Shown here: piece by piece, positions 55,441-64,000 of the stretch
Position numbering within the stretch: position 1 is the stretch's first letter
Layout of the letters: the number at the start of each line of letters is the position of its first letter
Assembly (NCBI RefSeq): GCF_000614125.1
Contig: NZ_BAKJ01000004.1
Span: forward strand, 124,001 to 188,000
Source of the DNA: Bacteroides rodentium JCM 16496
GTDB lineage: Bacteria; Bacteroidota; Bacteroidia; Bacteroidales; Bacteroidaceae
DNA length: 64,000 nucleotides
Reading direction: 5' to 3'
Notes under the pieces: generated by a model
Seen by the model: only the letters and a program-made list of their open reading frames with translations
Told to the model about the DNA's origin: nothing
The model's database searches: none
Made by a program: the position numbers and the translations under genes

Positions 55441-56771
55441 ATGTCAACAACAACCGATACAACCCCTAAACCCAAAGGCGGCTGGTGGGCACTCAGCCCG
55501 TTGGCGGTATTCCTTTGCCTCTACTTGGTGACCTCGCTCCTGGTGAACGACTTCTATAAAGTCCCCATCACGGTAGCCTTCCTCGCCTCGTCCTGCTATG
55601 CCATCGCCATCACGCGCGGCCTGAATCTGGAACAGCGCATCTACCTGTTTTCCGTGGGCGCCAGCAACAAAAACATCATGCTGATGGTATGGATATTCAT
55701 CCTTGCAGGAGCATTTGCCCAAAGTGCCAAGCAGATGGGCGCCATTGATGCGACCGTAAATCTGACCCTGCATATACTGCCGGACAACCTGCTGCTGGCG
55801 GGCATCTTCATCGCCGCCTGCTTCATCTCCCTCTCGATAGGAACAAGCGTAGGAACTATCGTCGCACTGACCCCCGTAGCCGTGGGACTGGCGGAAAAGA
55901 CGGGCATCGACCTGCCTACATGGTTGCCATCGTGGTGGGAGGCTCGTTCTTCGGAGACAATCTTTCCTTCATATCCGACACCACCATTGCATCGACCAAG
56001 ACGCAGGACTGCGTGATGAGGGACAAGTTCCGCGTCAACTTCATGATTGTAGTCCCCGCAGCGCTTGTCGTGCTGGGCATCTACATCTTTCAAGGACTGT
56101 CCGTCTCCGCCCCGCCCCAAGTGCAGACCATCGAGTGGATAAAGGTAATCCCCTACCTCATCGTGCTGGGCACGGCCGTAGCAGGTGTCAACGTCATGCT
56201 GGTACTGCTGCTGGGCATCCTCTCTACTGGAATTATCGGTATCTATACCGGCACCACCTTCTTCGACTGGTTCGGAGCTATGGGGACGGGCATCACCGGC
56301 ATGGGCGAGCTCATCATCATCACCCTGCTGGCCGGAGGCATGCTCGAAACCATCCGCTACAACGGCGGCATCGACTTCATCATCTCCCGGCTGACCCGCC
56401 ACGTCAGCGGCAAGCGGGGAGCCGAATTCAGCATCGCCGCCCTGGTCAGCATCGCCAATCTGTGTACCGCCAACAACACCATTGCCATCATCACCACCGG
56501 CCCCATAGCCAAGGACATCGCCATCCGCTTCCACCTGGACCGCCGGAAAACAGCCAGCATACTGGACACCTTCTCATGCCTCATGCAAGGCATCATCCCC
56601 TACGGAGCACAAATGCTGATAGCCGCCGGACTTGCCGGCATCTCCCCCATCAGCATCATCGGAAACCTATACTACCCCTTCTGCATGGGAGCATGCGCCA
56701 TACTCGCCATTCTGCTGAGATACCCCAGGAAATACTCGGGAGAAAAAAACATTCCTCATGCCAACAAATAA
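55441..56771 (+). CDS. nhaC: NhaC family Na+/H+ antiporter (frame break)
   Basis: Inner-membrane antiporter of about 444 residues with ten to twelve helices. It starts MSTTTDTTPKPKGGWWALSP. Family motifs are SIGTSVGTIVALTPVAVGLA and GGSFFGDNLSFISDTTIAST, the likely ion site. One C is missing near 55916 (ctgccctac read as ctgcctac); repair joins TGIDLPYMVAIVVGGSFFGD. It stands alone between its own promoter and rpsP. Ion specificity is not known. Confidence 0.9.
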
Positions 56772-56807
56772 CTCATAACTCATAACTCATAACTCAAAAT
56801 CTTTTCT

Positions 56808-56815
56808 TACCTTTG
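56808..56815 (+). promoter_or_regulatory. -7 box of rpsP
   Basis: TACCTTTG, 60 bp before the start. Tandem ACTCATA units lie upstream; no clear -33. Confidence 0.5.
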
Positions 56816-56875
56816 CACCCGCTATTACGAGATAGTAGCATAATTCAAATCATTAACTAAAAACATTTTAATTAA

Positions 56876-57424
56876 ATGGCAACAAAAATCAGATTGCAAA
56901 GACATGGACGTAAGAGCTACGCTTTCTACTCTATCGTTATTGCAGACGTAAGAGCACCACGTGATGGTAAATTTATTGAGAAGATTGGTACTTACAATCC
57001 TAACACCAATCCTGCCACAGTAGATTTGAAGTTCGACCGCGCACTTGACTGGGTGTTGAAGGGTGCACAACCTACTGACACAGTTCGTAACATCCTCTCT
57101 CGCGAAGGTGTTTACATGAAGAAGCACTTGCTGGGCGGTGTAGCAAAAGGCGCATTTGGCGAAGCTGAAGCTGACGCTAAGTTCGAAGCTTGGAAGAACA
57201 ACAAACAAAGCGGTTTGGCTGCTCTGAAGGCTAAGGAAGACGAAGCTAAGAAGGCTGAAGCAAAAGCACGTCTGGAAGCTGAAAAGAAGATAAACGAAGA
57301 AAAAGCAAAAGCACTGGCTGAAAAGAAAGCTGCTGAGGCTGCCGCAAAAGCTGCTGCCGAGGCACCGGCCGAAGAGGCTCCTGCTGAAGAAGCCCCTGCT
57401 GCTGAAGAAGCTGCTGCCGAATAA
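56876..57424 (+). CDS. rpsP: 30S ribosomal protein S16 with long C-terminal extension
   Basis: 182 residues. The first 85 are standard S16 ([53 protein letters not shown]). The rest is a charged helix rich in K, E and A ([20 protein letters not shown]), ending in repeated [10 protein letters not shown]. Such extensions are usual in Bacteroidetes S16. A clear terminator follows. Confidence 0.96.
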   Translation: MATKIRLQRHGRKSYAFYSIVIADVRAPRDGKFIEKIGTYNPNTNPATVDLKFDRALDWVLKGAQPTDTVRNILSREGVYMKKHLLGGVAKGAFGEAEADAKFEAWKNNKQSGLAALKAKEDEAKKAEAKARLEAEKKINEEKAKALAEKKAAEAAAKAAAEAPAEEAPAEEAPAAEEAAAE

Positions 57425-57469
57425 TAGTAAGCACAGCGTTATCGCTAAAAATGGGATTAAAACTATAAA

Positions 57470-57504
57470 AATCCTCTCCGGTTCATATCGGAGGGGATTT
57501 TTAT
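57470..57504 (+). terminator. rpsP terminator
   Basis: AATCCTCTCCG / CGGAGGGGATT, 11-bp stem, 8-base loop, then TTTTATTA. Confidence 0.85.
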
Positions 57505-57507
57505 TAC

Positions 57508-57515
57508 TATATTTG
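57508..57515 (+). promoter_or_regulatory. -7 box of the thioredoxin-like gene
   Basis: TATATTTG, directly after the rpsP terminator and 32 bp before the start. Confidence 0.55.
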
Positions 57516-57547
57516 CAGTTATAATCATTCATTAAAAAAAACAAGCA

Positions 57548-58645
57548 ATGAAAAAGTTTACTTATCTGCTCGCTGTAGCCGCTGTATTTACAGCTTGTAA
57601 CAGCGGAAACAACGGTTACACCGTAACCGGAACCGTAGAGGATGCAGCCGACGGCGACATCGTATATCTGGAAACTGTGGAAGGACGCCAATTTGTAAAA
57701 TTGGACTCTGCTGTCATCAAAGGTGGAACATTTACCTTCAAAGGTACACAAGATACTGCCGTCAACCGCTACATCTCTTACAAAGCTGAAGGAAAAGACG
57801 GCGCAGCCATCGACTTCTTCCTGGAAAACGGCAACATCAAAATCAACTTGTCACAAGAAAACAACTCTGCCACCGGTACTGCCAACAATGACGCCTACCA
57901 GGAAATCAGAGCCCAAATCAACGGCCTGAACAAACAAATGATGAGCATCTACGAATCTATGTCGGACACCACACTGACCGACGAACAACGCGAGGCTAAA
58001 GGCAAAGAGATGGAAAATCTGGAAAACAGCATGATATCAGCCATCAAAGCCGGCATCAACAAGAACATCACCAATCCGGTCGGCGTACTCCTGCTGAAGC
58101 AGAACTACTACTACATGGATGTAGCAGACCTCGACCCTCTGATGCCCCAAATTCCTGCAGCTTACGACAACGACGAAGCCATCGTCAAGATAAAGAACAA
58201 CGTTGAGAAGATGAAAGCCACTGCCGTAGGCCAGAAGTTTACAGACTTCGAGATGCAGACGCCGGAAGGAAAAACGGTAAAACTGTCCGACTACGTAGGC
58301 AAGGGCAAAGTTGTCCTCGTTGACTTCTGGGCAAGCTGGTGCGGCCCCTGCCGTCGCGAGATGCCCAACCTGGTGGAAGCTTACGCCAAATACAAGAACA
58401 AGAACTTCGAGATTGTAGGCGTATCCCTGGACCAGAGTGCCGACGCATGGAAAGAAGCTATCAAGAAGCTGAACATCACTTGGCCGCAAATGTCCGACCT
58501 GAAATACTGGAACTGCGAAGGCGCACAGCTTTATGCCGTAAGCAGCATCCCCCACACTGTGTTGATTGACGGTGAAGGAACTATCCTTGCACGCGGATTG
58601 CACGGTGACGAACTTCAGGAAAAGATAGCTGAAGCTGTTAAATAA
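57548..58645 (+). CDS. TlpA-like thiol-disulfide lipoprotein with DUF4369
   Basis: 365 residues. Lipobox F-T-A-C (Cys17) anchors it to a membrane. The N-terminal DUF4369 domain (YTVTGTVEDAADGDIVYLET) is followed by a helical linker, then a thioredoxin fold with VDFWASWCGPCRREMPNL (CxxC) and cis-Pro region VSSIPHTVLIDGEG. It probably reduces disulfides in the periplasm. A common Bacteroidetes architecture; substrates unknown. Confidence 0.92.
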   Translation: MKKFTYLLAVAAVFTACNSGNNGYTVTGTVEDAADGDIVYLETVEGRQFVKLDSAVIKGGTFTFKGTQDTAVNRYISYKAEGKDGAAIDFFLENGNIKINLSQENNSATGTANNDAYQEIRAQINGLNKQMMSIYESMSDTTLTDEQREAKGKEMENLENSMISAIKAGINKNITNPVGVLLLKQNYYYMDVADLDPLMPQIPAAYDNDEAIVKIKNNVEKMKATAVGQKFTDFEMQTPEGKTVKLSDYVGKGKVVLVDFWASWCGPCRREMPNLVEAYAKYKNKNFEIVGVSLDQSADAWKEAIKKLNITWPQMSDLKYWNCEGAQLYAVSSIPHTVLIDGEGTILARGLHGDELQEKIAEAVK

Positions 58646-58672
58646 TAAAGCCGGACATACCGGAAGCTAAAG

Positions 58673-58830
58673 AAGAATGCCACACTTCGCAAAGGCAAAT
58701 GCTATTGATTGCGCCTTGCGAAGTGTGGCATTTCAATTGATAAAGTGTGGCATTTCGGTCAATGAAGTGCGGCATTCGGGATGATGAAGTGTGGCATTCG
58801 GGATGATGAAGTGTGGCATTTTCAAGAGAA
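58673..58830. repeat. R3 array, copy 3
   Basis: One perfect hairpin (ATGCCACACTTCGCAA with TTGCGAAGTGTGGCAT), then four units in one orientation (AAAGTGTGGCATTTCGG, GAAGTGCGGCATTCGGGATG, GAAGTGTGGCATTCGGGATG, GAAGTGTGGCATTTTC). It lies between two convergent genes, where it could end transcription. Confidence 0.85.
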
Positions 58831-59793
58831 AATGCGTGCCGCCATTTCCATACCCAGCCGTACGGTTTCCCACTGCTTTTCCTCATCGGCCTCCGAAGGG
58901 GAAAGAAGCGCATTCGCATCCGGCAGACACAAAGTGAAACGCTTCAAGGGGATATAGTTCAACACGCTCTCGGTCTTCGCCTGCAATTCATCCAGTTCGT
59001 CTTCCTGGGGATAATGGGACAGCACGAAACCGAATACCGCCTCTTTCTCGTGTATAAACCAGAGCAGACGGTTGCGGTCGCACGCGCCACAGTCGTAATT
59101 CAGGAAATAGGCATCGGCCCCGTGCAGCTGCACCAGCATATCCGTAGGTGCATGGAATGCAACATACATCCCTGCAGGACGCTCGCGCAAAACACGGTTA
59201 TTCAGCCGGACGGTATCTTCCATTATCACCGAATGCACCCCGTCGAACTGGACGTAGCGGCAACCGGCATCATAGAGTTGGGTAAGCAAAAGTTTGTAGC
59301 AGGAAGCAATATCATCCGTCAAAAGCCGGATGTCGGAATAAACGGTTTCTATCTGAGTCCGCTCCACGCGTTGAATAATCTGAGTCAAGAGTTCTGCCGG
59401 CGAAGGAATATGCTGTTTCTTCATCACCTCCCCGCCCGCAATGGAATCAAGGAATGCAAATTCTTCCAGAACCGGATGCCGGAGCAAGCCGAGCCGTTCC
59501 GTAACCTCCAAAGGAGAACCTTCGGAGAAAGGCTGGCCGTCTTTGGAGCGGATACCCTCCCAGCTTTCCAAAAAATCACGACTTCGGAAACCACCGTCGG
59601 AAACCACCTTCATGCCTCCCTGTTCCAGCCGTTCCACAAGATTGCGCACTGACGCATCTTCAACTGCCTGCAAAGTCTGCCGGCTCACTTGTCCGTTCTG
59701 ATATTGCTCGCGAGCATCCTTCAATGCACGAGGTACGCAAAAAGCTCCAGCGATGTCAATTTTAAACGGAGGAAATACATTTGCCATATTCAT
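58822..59793 (-). CDS. MetE C-terminal-like protein with altered zinc site
   Basis: 323 residues resembling the C-terminal barrel of cobalamin-independent methionine synthase (YxjG-like). N-terminus MNMANVFPPFKIDIAGAFCV; core GGMKVVSDGGFRSRDFLESW and CRYVQFDGVHSVIMEDTV. The usual H-x-C zinc pair reads VAFHAPTDM, and the family's EYD reads LNYDCG, so two zinc ligands are not where expected. The usual late Cys (PQCG) is also not obvious in RFTLCLPDANA. A second ATG two codons in (59787) has the better ribosome-site spacing. The reaction is uncertain. Confidence 0.75.
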   Translation of the reverse strand: MNMANVFPPFKIDIAGAFCVPRALKDAREQYQNGQVSRQTLQAVEDASVRNLVERLEQGGMKVVSDGGFRSRDFLESWEGIRSKDGQPFSEGSPLEVTERLGLLRHPVLEEFAFLDSIAGGEVMKKQHIPSPAELLTQIIQRVERTQIETVYSDIRLLTDDIASCYKLLLTQLYDAGCRYVQFDGVHSVIMEDTVRLNNRVLRERPAGMYVAFHAPTDMLVQLHGADAYFLNYDCGACDRNRLLWFIHEKEAVFGFVLSHYPQEDELDELQAKTESVLNYIPLKRFTLCLPDANALLSPSEADEEKQWETVRLGMEMAARIFS

Positions 59794-59917
59794 CCTTTCT
59801 TTGATTATTAAAATAATGATACTTTAGCCCCTATGCCACGGGCAATAAAGCAATACAATTGAATGGCAACAAGAGACATTATCAAGGATTGAGAACCTTA
59901 AATAAACCAATTCGTTG

Positions 59918-59925
59918 CAAATATA
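59918..59925 (-). promoter_or_regulatory. -7 box of the MetE-like gene
   Basis: Minus-strand TATATTTG, about 125 bp upstream of the start. No clear -33. Confidence 0.45.
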
Positions 59926-60158
59926 ACTAAAGAATCCGAAAATCCACAATCTGCTCCAAAGATTTATCTTCATTTGACACTTAAAAATTCAGAGAATGTT
60001 CAAGTATACAACAACAGCCAATAACGAACAACTTTAAAAAGCAATTCTCATTCAAAGTTTTCCATTCCTAAATAAAACACCGCTAATTACCAGATGATTA
60101 ACACTTTTTAAATCAACAAAAAGTTTTCCAAAAAGTAAAACCTATCAATAACTATAAT

Positions 60159-60166
60159 ACCTTTGT
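60159..60166 (+). promoter_or_regulatory. -7 box of nrdD
   Basis: TACCTTTG, 48 bp upstream of the start. A TTTTCC tract lies near -33. Confidence 0.5.
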
Positions 60167-60213
60167 TTCCGCAATTAAACTAAATAGATAGTCACATTTA
60201 AGTATAAAAGGTT

Positions 60214-62421
60214 ATGATACAGACAGTACTCAAGCGCGACGGGCGCGTCGTCGGATTCAACGAAGAAAAAATAGCCACCGCCATCCGGAAAGCCATGCTG
60301 CATACAGATAAAGGGGAAGACCTGCAACTGATACACCAGATTACGGACCGCATCTCTTTCAAGGGGGATTCGCAGATGACGGTGGAAGCCATCCAAGATT
60401 TGGTGGAAGTGGAGCTGATGAAGAGCAGCCGCAAGGACGTTGCCCAGAAATACATCGCCTACCGCAACCAGCGAAGCATTGCCCGCAAGGCAAAGACGCG
60501 CGACATGTTCCTGGAGATTATCAACATCAAGTCCAACGACATCACACGCGAAAATGCCAACATGAATGCCGATACCCCGGCGGGCATGATGATGAAGTTT
60601 GCCAGCGAAACCACCAAGCCTTTTGTGGACGACTATCTGCTGAGTGAAGAAGTGCTGGATGCCGTCACCCGGAACTATCTGCACATCCATGACAAGGATT
60701 ATTATCCCACCAAGAGCCTGACATGCGTGCAGCATCCGCTGGACCATATTCTGAAATACGGCTTCTCTGCCGGACACGGCGAATCGCGCCCCGCCAAACG
60801 CATCGAGACTGCCAGTATCCTGGGATGCATCTCGCTGGAAACAGCCCAGAACGAGATGCACGGTGGACAAGCCATCCCTGCATTCGATTTCTACCTTGCC
60901 CCCTACGTGCGCAACAGCTTCATCGAGGAAGTCAAGAACCTGGAAGAACTGAATGGAAAAGACTATTCACACCTCTATCAGAAGGAACTGGCCGACTATC
61001 TGCTACAGCCGTTGGACGGACTGACAGACGAGGAGCGCATCGTGCAGCATGCCGTCAACAAGACCGTATCGCGCGTGCACCAGTCCATGGAGGCGTTTAT
61101 CCATAACATGAACACCATCCACTCACGCGGCGGCAACCAAGTGGTGTTCAGCTCCATCAACTACGGCACAGACACCTCTGCCGAGGGGCGCTGCATCATC
61201 CGCGAGCTGCTGAAAAGCACCTATCAAGGGGTGGGAAACGGAGAAACCGCCATCTTCCCCATCCAGATATGGAAAAAGAAACGGGGTGTGAGCTACCTGC
61301 CTGAAGACCGCAACTACGACCTCTACCAACTGGCCTGCAAGGTGACCGCACGGCGTTTCTTCCCGAACTTCCTGAACCTGGACGCCACCTTCAACCAAAG
61401 CGAGGACTGGAAAGCCGATGACCCGAAACGCTACCAGCACGAAGTTGCCACCATGGGATGCCGCACCCGTGTATTCGAAAACCGGTTCGGACCGAAGACC
61501 TCCATCGGACGCGGCAACATCTCTTTCTCTACCATCAACATCGTCCGTCTGAGCATTGAGTGCATGAACATCGAAGACAAGGAACAGCGCATTGCCCGGT
61601 TCTTTGCCAAGCTGGATAGTATGCTCGAAGTGACCGCACGCCAGCTGCACGAGCGCATGGAGTTTCAAAAGACCGCCTTCGCCAAGCAGTTCCCGCTACT
61701 GATGTCTGCCTTGTGGATAGGCAGCGAGAAGCTGAAACCGAACGATACGATTGCTTCCGTCATCAACCAGGGAACACTGGGAATCGGTTTCATCGGGTTG
61801 GCAGAATGTCTCGTGGCATTGCTCGGAAAACATCACGGCGAATCTGGCGAGGCCCAGGAGCTGGGACTGAAAATCGTGACCTACATGCGCGACCGTGCCA
61901 ACCAGTTCTCGGAGCAATACCAGCACAACTACAGCGTGCTTGCCACTCCTGCCGAAGGTCTGTCGGGCAAGTTCACCCGCATCGACCGTAAGAAGTTCGG
62001 CACGCTGCCGGGCATTACGGACCGTGACTACTACACCAACTCCAACCACGTGCCCGTATACTACAAATGCAGCGCCCGCCACAAAGCGGAAGTGGAGGCC
62101 CCTTATCATGAGCTGACCCGCGGCGGACACATCTTCTATGTGGAGATAGACGGTGACGCCACCCACAATCCGGAAGTCATTATGCGGGTAGTGGACATGA
62201 TGGACCAATACAACATCGGCTACGGTTCGGTAAACCACAACCGTAACCGCTGTCTGGAGTGCGGCCACGAAAATTCCACCCCAAACCTGGAAGAATGCCC
62301 GAAGTGCGGCAGCAAGCATATCGACAAGCTGCAACGCATCACCGGCTACCTGGTGGGGACAACCGACCGCTGGAACAATGCCAAGCTGGCAGAGTTGAAC
62401 GACAGAGTCGTTCATAATTAA
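60214..62421 (+). CDS. nrdD: Anaerobic ribonucleoside-triphosphate reductase
   Basis: 735 residues. Makes deoxyribonucleotides without oxygen through a glycyl radical. An N-terminal ATP-cone (VLKRDGRVVGFNEEKIATAI) gives allosteric control. The C-terminus has the zinc site CLECGHENSTPNLEECPKCG and the radical glycine in RITGYLVGTTDRW. Start MIQTVLKRDG. Intact frame. The activase gene nrdG follows after 13 bases. Confidence 0.97.
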   Translation: MIQTVLKRDGRVVGFNEEKIATAIRKAMLHTDKGEDLQLIHQITDRISFKGDSQMTVEAIQDLVEVELMKSSRKDVAQKYIAYRNQRSIARKAKTRDMFLEIINIKSNDITRENANMNADTPAGMMMKFASETTKPFVDDYLLSEEVLDAVTRNYLHIHDKDYYPTKSLTCVQHPLDHILKYGFSAGHGESRPAKRIETASILGCISLETAQNEMHGGQAIPAFDFYLAPYVRNSFIEEVKNLEELNGKDYSHLYQKELADYLLQPLDGLTDEERIVQHAVNKTVSRVHQSMEAFIHNMNTIHSRGGNQVVFSSINYGTDTSAEGRCIIRELLKSTYQGVGNGETAIFPIQIWKKKRGVSYLPEDRNYDLYQLACKVTARRFFPNFLNLDATFNQSEDWKADDPKRYQHEVATMGCRTRVFENRFGPKTSIGRGNISFSTINIVRLSIECMNIEDKEQRIARFFAKLDSMLEVTARQLHERMEFQKTAFAKQFPLLMSALWIGSEKLKPNDTIASVINQGTLGIGFIGLAECLVALLGKHHGESGEAQELGLKIVTYMRDRANQFSEQYQHNYSVLATPAEGLSGKFTRIDRKKFGTLPGITDRDYYTNSNHVPVYYKCSARHKAEVEAPYHELTRGGHIFYVEIDGDATHNPEVIMRVVDMMDQYNIGYGSVNHNRNRCLECGHENSTPNLEECPKCGSKHIDKLQRITGYLVGTTDRWNNAKLAELNDRVVHN

Positions 62422-62434
62422 AAATTCCCTACTC

Positions 62435-62977
62435 ATGCTTTCCATTCTCGACATTTTAGAAGATACCACAGTAGACGGTCCGGGCTTCCGGACCGCCATT
62501 TATGCTGCCGGATGCCCCAACGGTTGTCCCGGTTGCCACAATCCGGAGTCGTGGGACATCAACCACGGACACTGGATGAGTACGGAAGAGATTCTGGAAA
62601 AAGTCCTTGCCGACAACTTTGCAGACGTCACCTTCAGTGGTGGAGACCCGATGTTCCAGCCGGAAGGATTCACCCAACTGGCGCATGCCATCAAGGAGCG
62701 GAGCCGGAAAAACATCTGGTGCTATACGGGCTATACTTTCGAAAAGCTGCTGCGCAACCCGCGCCAAGCCCAACTGCTGAAGTACATCGACGTACTGGTG
62801 GACGGTAAATTCAAGAAAGAACTGAGGGATGAGGAACTCTATTTCCGGGGAAGCCGCAACCAGCGTCTGATTGACGTACAGACATCCCTGCAAAAAGGCG
62901 AAACCGTCATTTACCACTATAATCCGAAAAAGGGCATTTATAGTCAAACAGAAATGACTTGCGAAGAAAAGAGGTGA
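62435..62977 (+). CDS. nrdG: Anaerobic RNR-activating radical SAM protein (repeat-derived C-terminus)
   Basis: 180 residues. A radical SAM activase that installs the glycyl radical on NrdD; the Fe-S cysteines are in AGCPNGCPGCHNPESW (CxxxCxxC), and TFSGGDPMFQPEGF follows. After the normal end (VIYHYNPKKGI) the frame enters R1 copy F and gains YSQTEMTCEEKR, the same tail as TrpC. Confidence 0.95.
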   Translation: MLSILDILEDTTVDGPGFRTAIYAAGCPNGCPGCHNPESWDINHGHWMSTEEILEKVLADNFADVTFSGGDPMFQPEGFTQLAHAIKERSRKNIWCYTGYTFEKLLRNPRQAQLLKYIDVLVDGKFKKELRDEELYFRGSRNQRLIDVQTSLQKGETVIYHYNPKKGIYSQTEMTCEEKR

Positions 62978-63212
62978 AATACGGAGTAACTTAATTCTCC
63001 TCCTCCGGGGAGGTTGCTCTCCCCCGATAACGGGGGAGGTGGAGGGGGTGAGTACCGAAGGGGAGGTGGTAGCGATACATATAGCATTGTTTTTCATCAC
63101 TTTGTATTCCCTACCACCCCGCCCGTTGGGCACCCCTCCTCCGGGGAGGAGGGGAATTAAGTTACTCCGTATTTCACCTCTTTTCTTCGCAAGTCATTTC
63201 TGTTTGACTATA
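62939..63212. repeat. R1 hairpin element, copy F (long form)
   Basis: 274 bp from TATAGTCAAACAGAAATGAC to CATTTCTGTTTGACTATA. The core has several GC-rich palindromes and resembles copy B, in inverse order. Its left end encodes the NrdG tail. Confidence 0.85.
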
Positions 63213-63253
63213 AAAGAAAGTGTTAAGAGGTTTTCAAGCCCCCCTCCACTATA

Positions 63254-64000
63254 TCACCATTCTATAAATTTCCCTCTTTCCCTGCGCTTCTGCAGCTCCT
63301 CCTGAAGAAAGCGCCGCCTATCCTTGGCGATATACCGGCGGGCAAAGATATTGGGTACCGCTACCCCCAGCGCTATGCAGAGAATAATCAGTGAAGCCGT
63401 GATGCCGTTGGAAACGACCGCCGTCACCTCGCCAACCACGCCATGCATATTGATAAGCCCGAAAAGCGCACGATACATCAGCACTCCCGGAATCATCGGG
63501 ATGACGGAAGGAATCGTCAGTACGTGATTGGGAACATGGAACCAATGCACTGCCTTCACGGCTATCAGACTGACAACCATGCTGCCCATGAACGAACCTA
63601 TCACCGGTCCGTAACCCAACTCGAAATTGACAAAGTTACGCGTACAAACGGCAATGATACCGCCCACCGCAACAACCCACAACAAGCGCCGCTGTATGTT
63701 GAATATCATGGAAAATCCCATGGCAGCTATCGCCGCCGCAATGGCATACACCAGATAACTGTCATGAGGCACCATACTCAATTCGCTGAACTTTTTGTCA
63801 ATCACGACATCCTCCACCGTCAGCAGGCGCATGGCTATCACAATGCCGAAGGCCATTGCACAGACCATCAGCACCGTATTCACAGCCCGCACAATGCCCA
63901 CCTGGATATAATTGTCAATCATATCATCCACAAAGTTTATCAACGGCACACCCGGAACGATGAACAGTGCACACGCCAACAACGGATGATAGGGAGTTTC
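63254..64000 (-). CDS. Threonine/serine exporter family protein (ThrE/YjjP-YjjB), partial
   Basis: The C-terminal 248 residues are visible; the gene continues past the window end (first readable residues ETPYHPLLACALFIVPGVPL). The C-terminal YjjB-like half has helices and VLTIPSVIPMIPGVLMYRAL, a typical signature. The end is charged (RRRFLQEELQKRRERGKF). An inner-membrane amino-acid or dicarboxylate exporter; substrate unknown. Confidence 0.88.
   Translation of the reverse strand, partial: ETPYHPLLACALFIVPGVPLINFVDDMIDNYIQVGIVRAVNTVLMVCAMAFGIVIAMRLLTVEDVVIDKKFSELSMVPHDSYLVYAIAAAIAAMGFSMIFNIQRRLLWVVAVGGIIAVCTRNFVNFELGYGPVIGSFMGSMVVSLIAVKAVHWFHVPNHVLTIPSVIPMIPGVLMYRALFGLINMHGVVGEVTAVVSNGITASLIILCIALGVAVPNIFARRYIAKDRRRFLQEELQKRRERGKFIEW

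Larger units (their letters stand above)
59794..60213. other. Divergent spacer between the MetE-like gene and nrdD
   Basis: 420 bp, AT-rich. It holds a minus-strand -7 box at 59918 and a plus-strand -7 box at 60159. I recognise no riboswitch or repeat. The MetE-like transcript would have a leader of about 120 nt. Confidence 0.5.

Noticed and set aside
59794..60213. Riboswitch (cobalamin or SAM) upstream of the MetE-like gene
   Set aside because: I could not find the conserved core motifs of either class in the leader; a covariance-model search would settle it.

Overview
The window looks like a chromosomal segment of a Bacteroides-type gut bacterium. Evidence: many promoters match the Bacteroidetes pattern (TTTG at -33, about 19 bp, then TAnnTTTG at -7); glutamine synthetase is type III (GlnN); the trp genes run B-E-G-D-C-F-A; rpsP carries an Ala/Glu/Lys-rich tail; DUF4373, DUF4248, LruC, 'smalltalk' and HU-like proteins are present. 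The species cannot be fixed from sequence alone.

Layout. 1-5 kb is a nitrogen assimilation cluster (TorF-like barrel, PII, Amt, GlnN). 5-7.4 kb holds an S37 peptidase, a DUF308 membrane protein and a 35-residue membrane peptide. 7.4-15.9 kb is the whole tryptophan operon, preceded by a leader peptide with three consecutive Trp codons and an intrinsic terminator. Asparaginase follows. 17-33.4 kb is a surface/exopolysaccharide block: two LruC lipoproteins, a response regulator, a receiver-like/phosphoglycosyltransferase fusion, a TolC-like protein, a Wzc-like protein, a Wzy/ligase, three glycosyltransferases, a phosphoribosyltransferase-HAD fusion and an acyltransferase. 33.6-39.9 kb is a cassette of phage-like replication and lysis genes (DUF4373, primase-helicase, DUF4248, HU-like, smalltalk, amidase) with a HEPN/MNT toxin-antitoxin pair inside. 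40-41.6 kb is an AAA/PD-(D/E)XK protein. 41.7-49.5 kb is a second glycan locus (flippase, glycosyltransferases, asparagine-synthase-like protein). 50-56.8 kb is hexuronate/KDG catabolism (eda, kdgK, LacI regulator, uxaA) plus an NhaC antiporter. 56.9-64 kb holds rpsP, a TlpA-like thiol protein, a MetE-like protein, nrdD/nrdG and part of a ThrE exporter.

Two features run across the whole window. First, several families of intergenic repeats (GC-rich hairpin elements, AT-rich palindromes next to start codons, arrays of a GTGTGGCATT-type unit, telomere-like heptamers) fill the spacers and in five places have become coding sequence (trpB, trpE, trpG, trpC, nrdG). Second, about 24 one- or two-base frame breaks, nearly all losses in short homopolymers, disrupt otherwise well conserved genes. 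I read these as consensus errors, not as gene decay, and give each gene its full reconstructed extent.

No rRNA, tRNA, insertion sequence or CRISPR array was recognised.
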